A stretch of 13,445 nt of DNA from Clostridium sp. CAG:510 (GTDB taxonomy: Bacteria > Bacillota > Clostridia > Lachnospirales > Lachnospiraceae): contig FR880832.1 in assembly GCA_000434615.1 (NCBI GenBank), positions 1 to 13,445 on the forward strand, written 5' to 3'. The position numbers were made by a program, and so were the translations under genes. Under the pieces are notes generated by a model, which worked only from the letters and a program-made list of their open reading frames with translations, did not search any database and was not told the DNA's origin. Below, piece after piece: positions 13,243 through 13,445 of this stretch (its first letter is position 1; every line of letters starts with the position of its first letter).

Positions 13243-13445
13243 ATGAAAATAGCGGTTATCGGAGGCGGCGCTTCCGGGCTGATGGCTGCCGTCACGGCGG
13301 CAGATGCCGGAGCGGATGTCACTGTATATGAAAGAAATGACAGAGTGGGAAAAAAGATACTGGCAACCGGCAACGGCAAATGCAATTTTTCCAACCGGCA
13401 AATGTCCATGGAGCAGTATTACGGCACTGATTTAAGCATTCCTGC
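13243..13445 (+). CDS. HI0933/YhiN-family FAD-dependent oxidoreductase (5' part)
   Basis: Only the first 67 codons are in the window. The translation starts MKIAVIGGGASGLMAA, a Rossmann FAD-binding motif (GGGASG at residues 7-12), then VTVYERNDRVGKKILATGNG and KCNFSN, the diagnostic signature of the HI0933/YhiN flavoprotein family (usually about 400 aa, often annotated as NAD(P)/FAD-dependent or aminoacetone oxidase family). The physiological substrate is not known for most members. GAGGT (13231-13235) lies 7 nt before the ATG. It follows the BofC-like gene by 32 nt with no terminator between, so it is probably in the same unit. The gene is cut by the window edge; nothing suggests that it is broken. 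Confidence 0.9.
   Translation, partial: MKIAVIGGGASGLMAAVTAADAGADVTVYERNDRVGKKILATGNGKCNFSNRQMSMEQYYGTDLSIP

Overview
The window looks like chromosomal DNA of an endospore-forming anaerobic Firmicute, most likely a Clostridia/Lachnospiraceae-type genome. The evidence is moderate GC, strong AGGAGG-type ribosome sites before most genes, one TTG start, and several genes restricted to spore formers (yqfC, yqfD, a SpoVB-like flippase, a BofC-like protein). All thirteen recognisable genes lie on the + strand and are tightly packed. I see no tRNA, rRNA, CRISPR array, insertion sequence or phage gene.

Layout. Positions 1-180 are non-coding, with an inverted repeat and a probable extended -10 promoter directly before rlmH (23S rRNA methyltransferase). 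Next come an Lgt-type prolipoprotein diacylglyceryl transferase of the variant GCCYG class, then an ABC ATPase with a large two-module FtsX-type permease carrying an extracytoplasmic coiled coil, then pyrimidine-nucleoside phosphorylase. From 6602 the content turns to sporulation and RNA metabolism: yqfC-yqfD overlap by 4 nt, and a good housekeeping promoter at 8086-8114 opens a second unit of phoH, a 7TM-HD-like membrane protein and ybeY, overlapping by 17 nt at each junction. After ybeY come a MOP-superfamily flippase (SpoVB/MurJ-like), a membrane-anchored protein with a BofC-like C-terminus, and the start of an HI0933/YhiN-family flavoprotein cut by the window edge.

Most notable is the 398-aa protein between phoH and ybeY. 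This is where Firmicutes usually encode PgpH (YqfF), the 7TM-HD phosphodiesterase that degrades c-di-AMP. Here the protein keeps the membrane part and the outline of the HD fold, but the large extracytoplasmic domain is missing and the HD metal site is erased (HDIGK reads ANAGI; other ligand segments are absent). The frame is intact and coupled to both neighbours, so it looks like a maintained pseudoenzyme rather than a decaying gene.

A second pattern is that three consecutive genes (rlmH, lgt, the ABC ATPase) each have a short tandem duplication spanning the stop codon. In addition, rlmH and yqfC both lack a Shine-Dalgarno site and have TATACT five to six bases before the ATG, suggesting leaderless transcripts.
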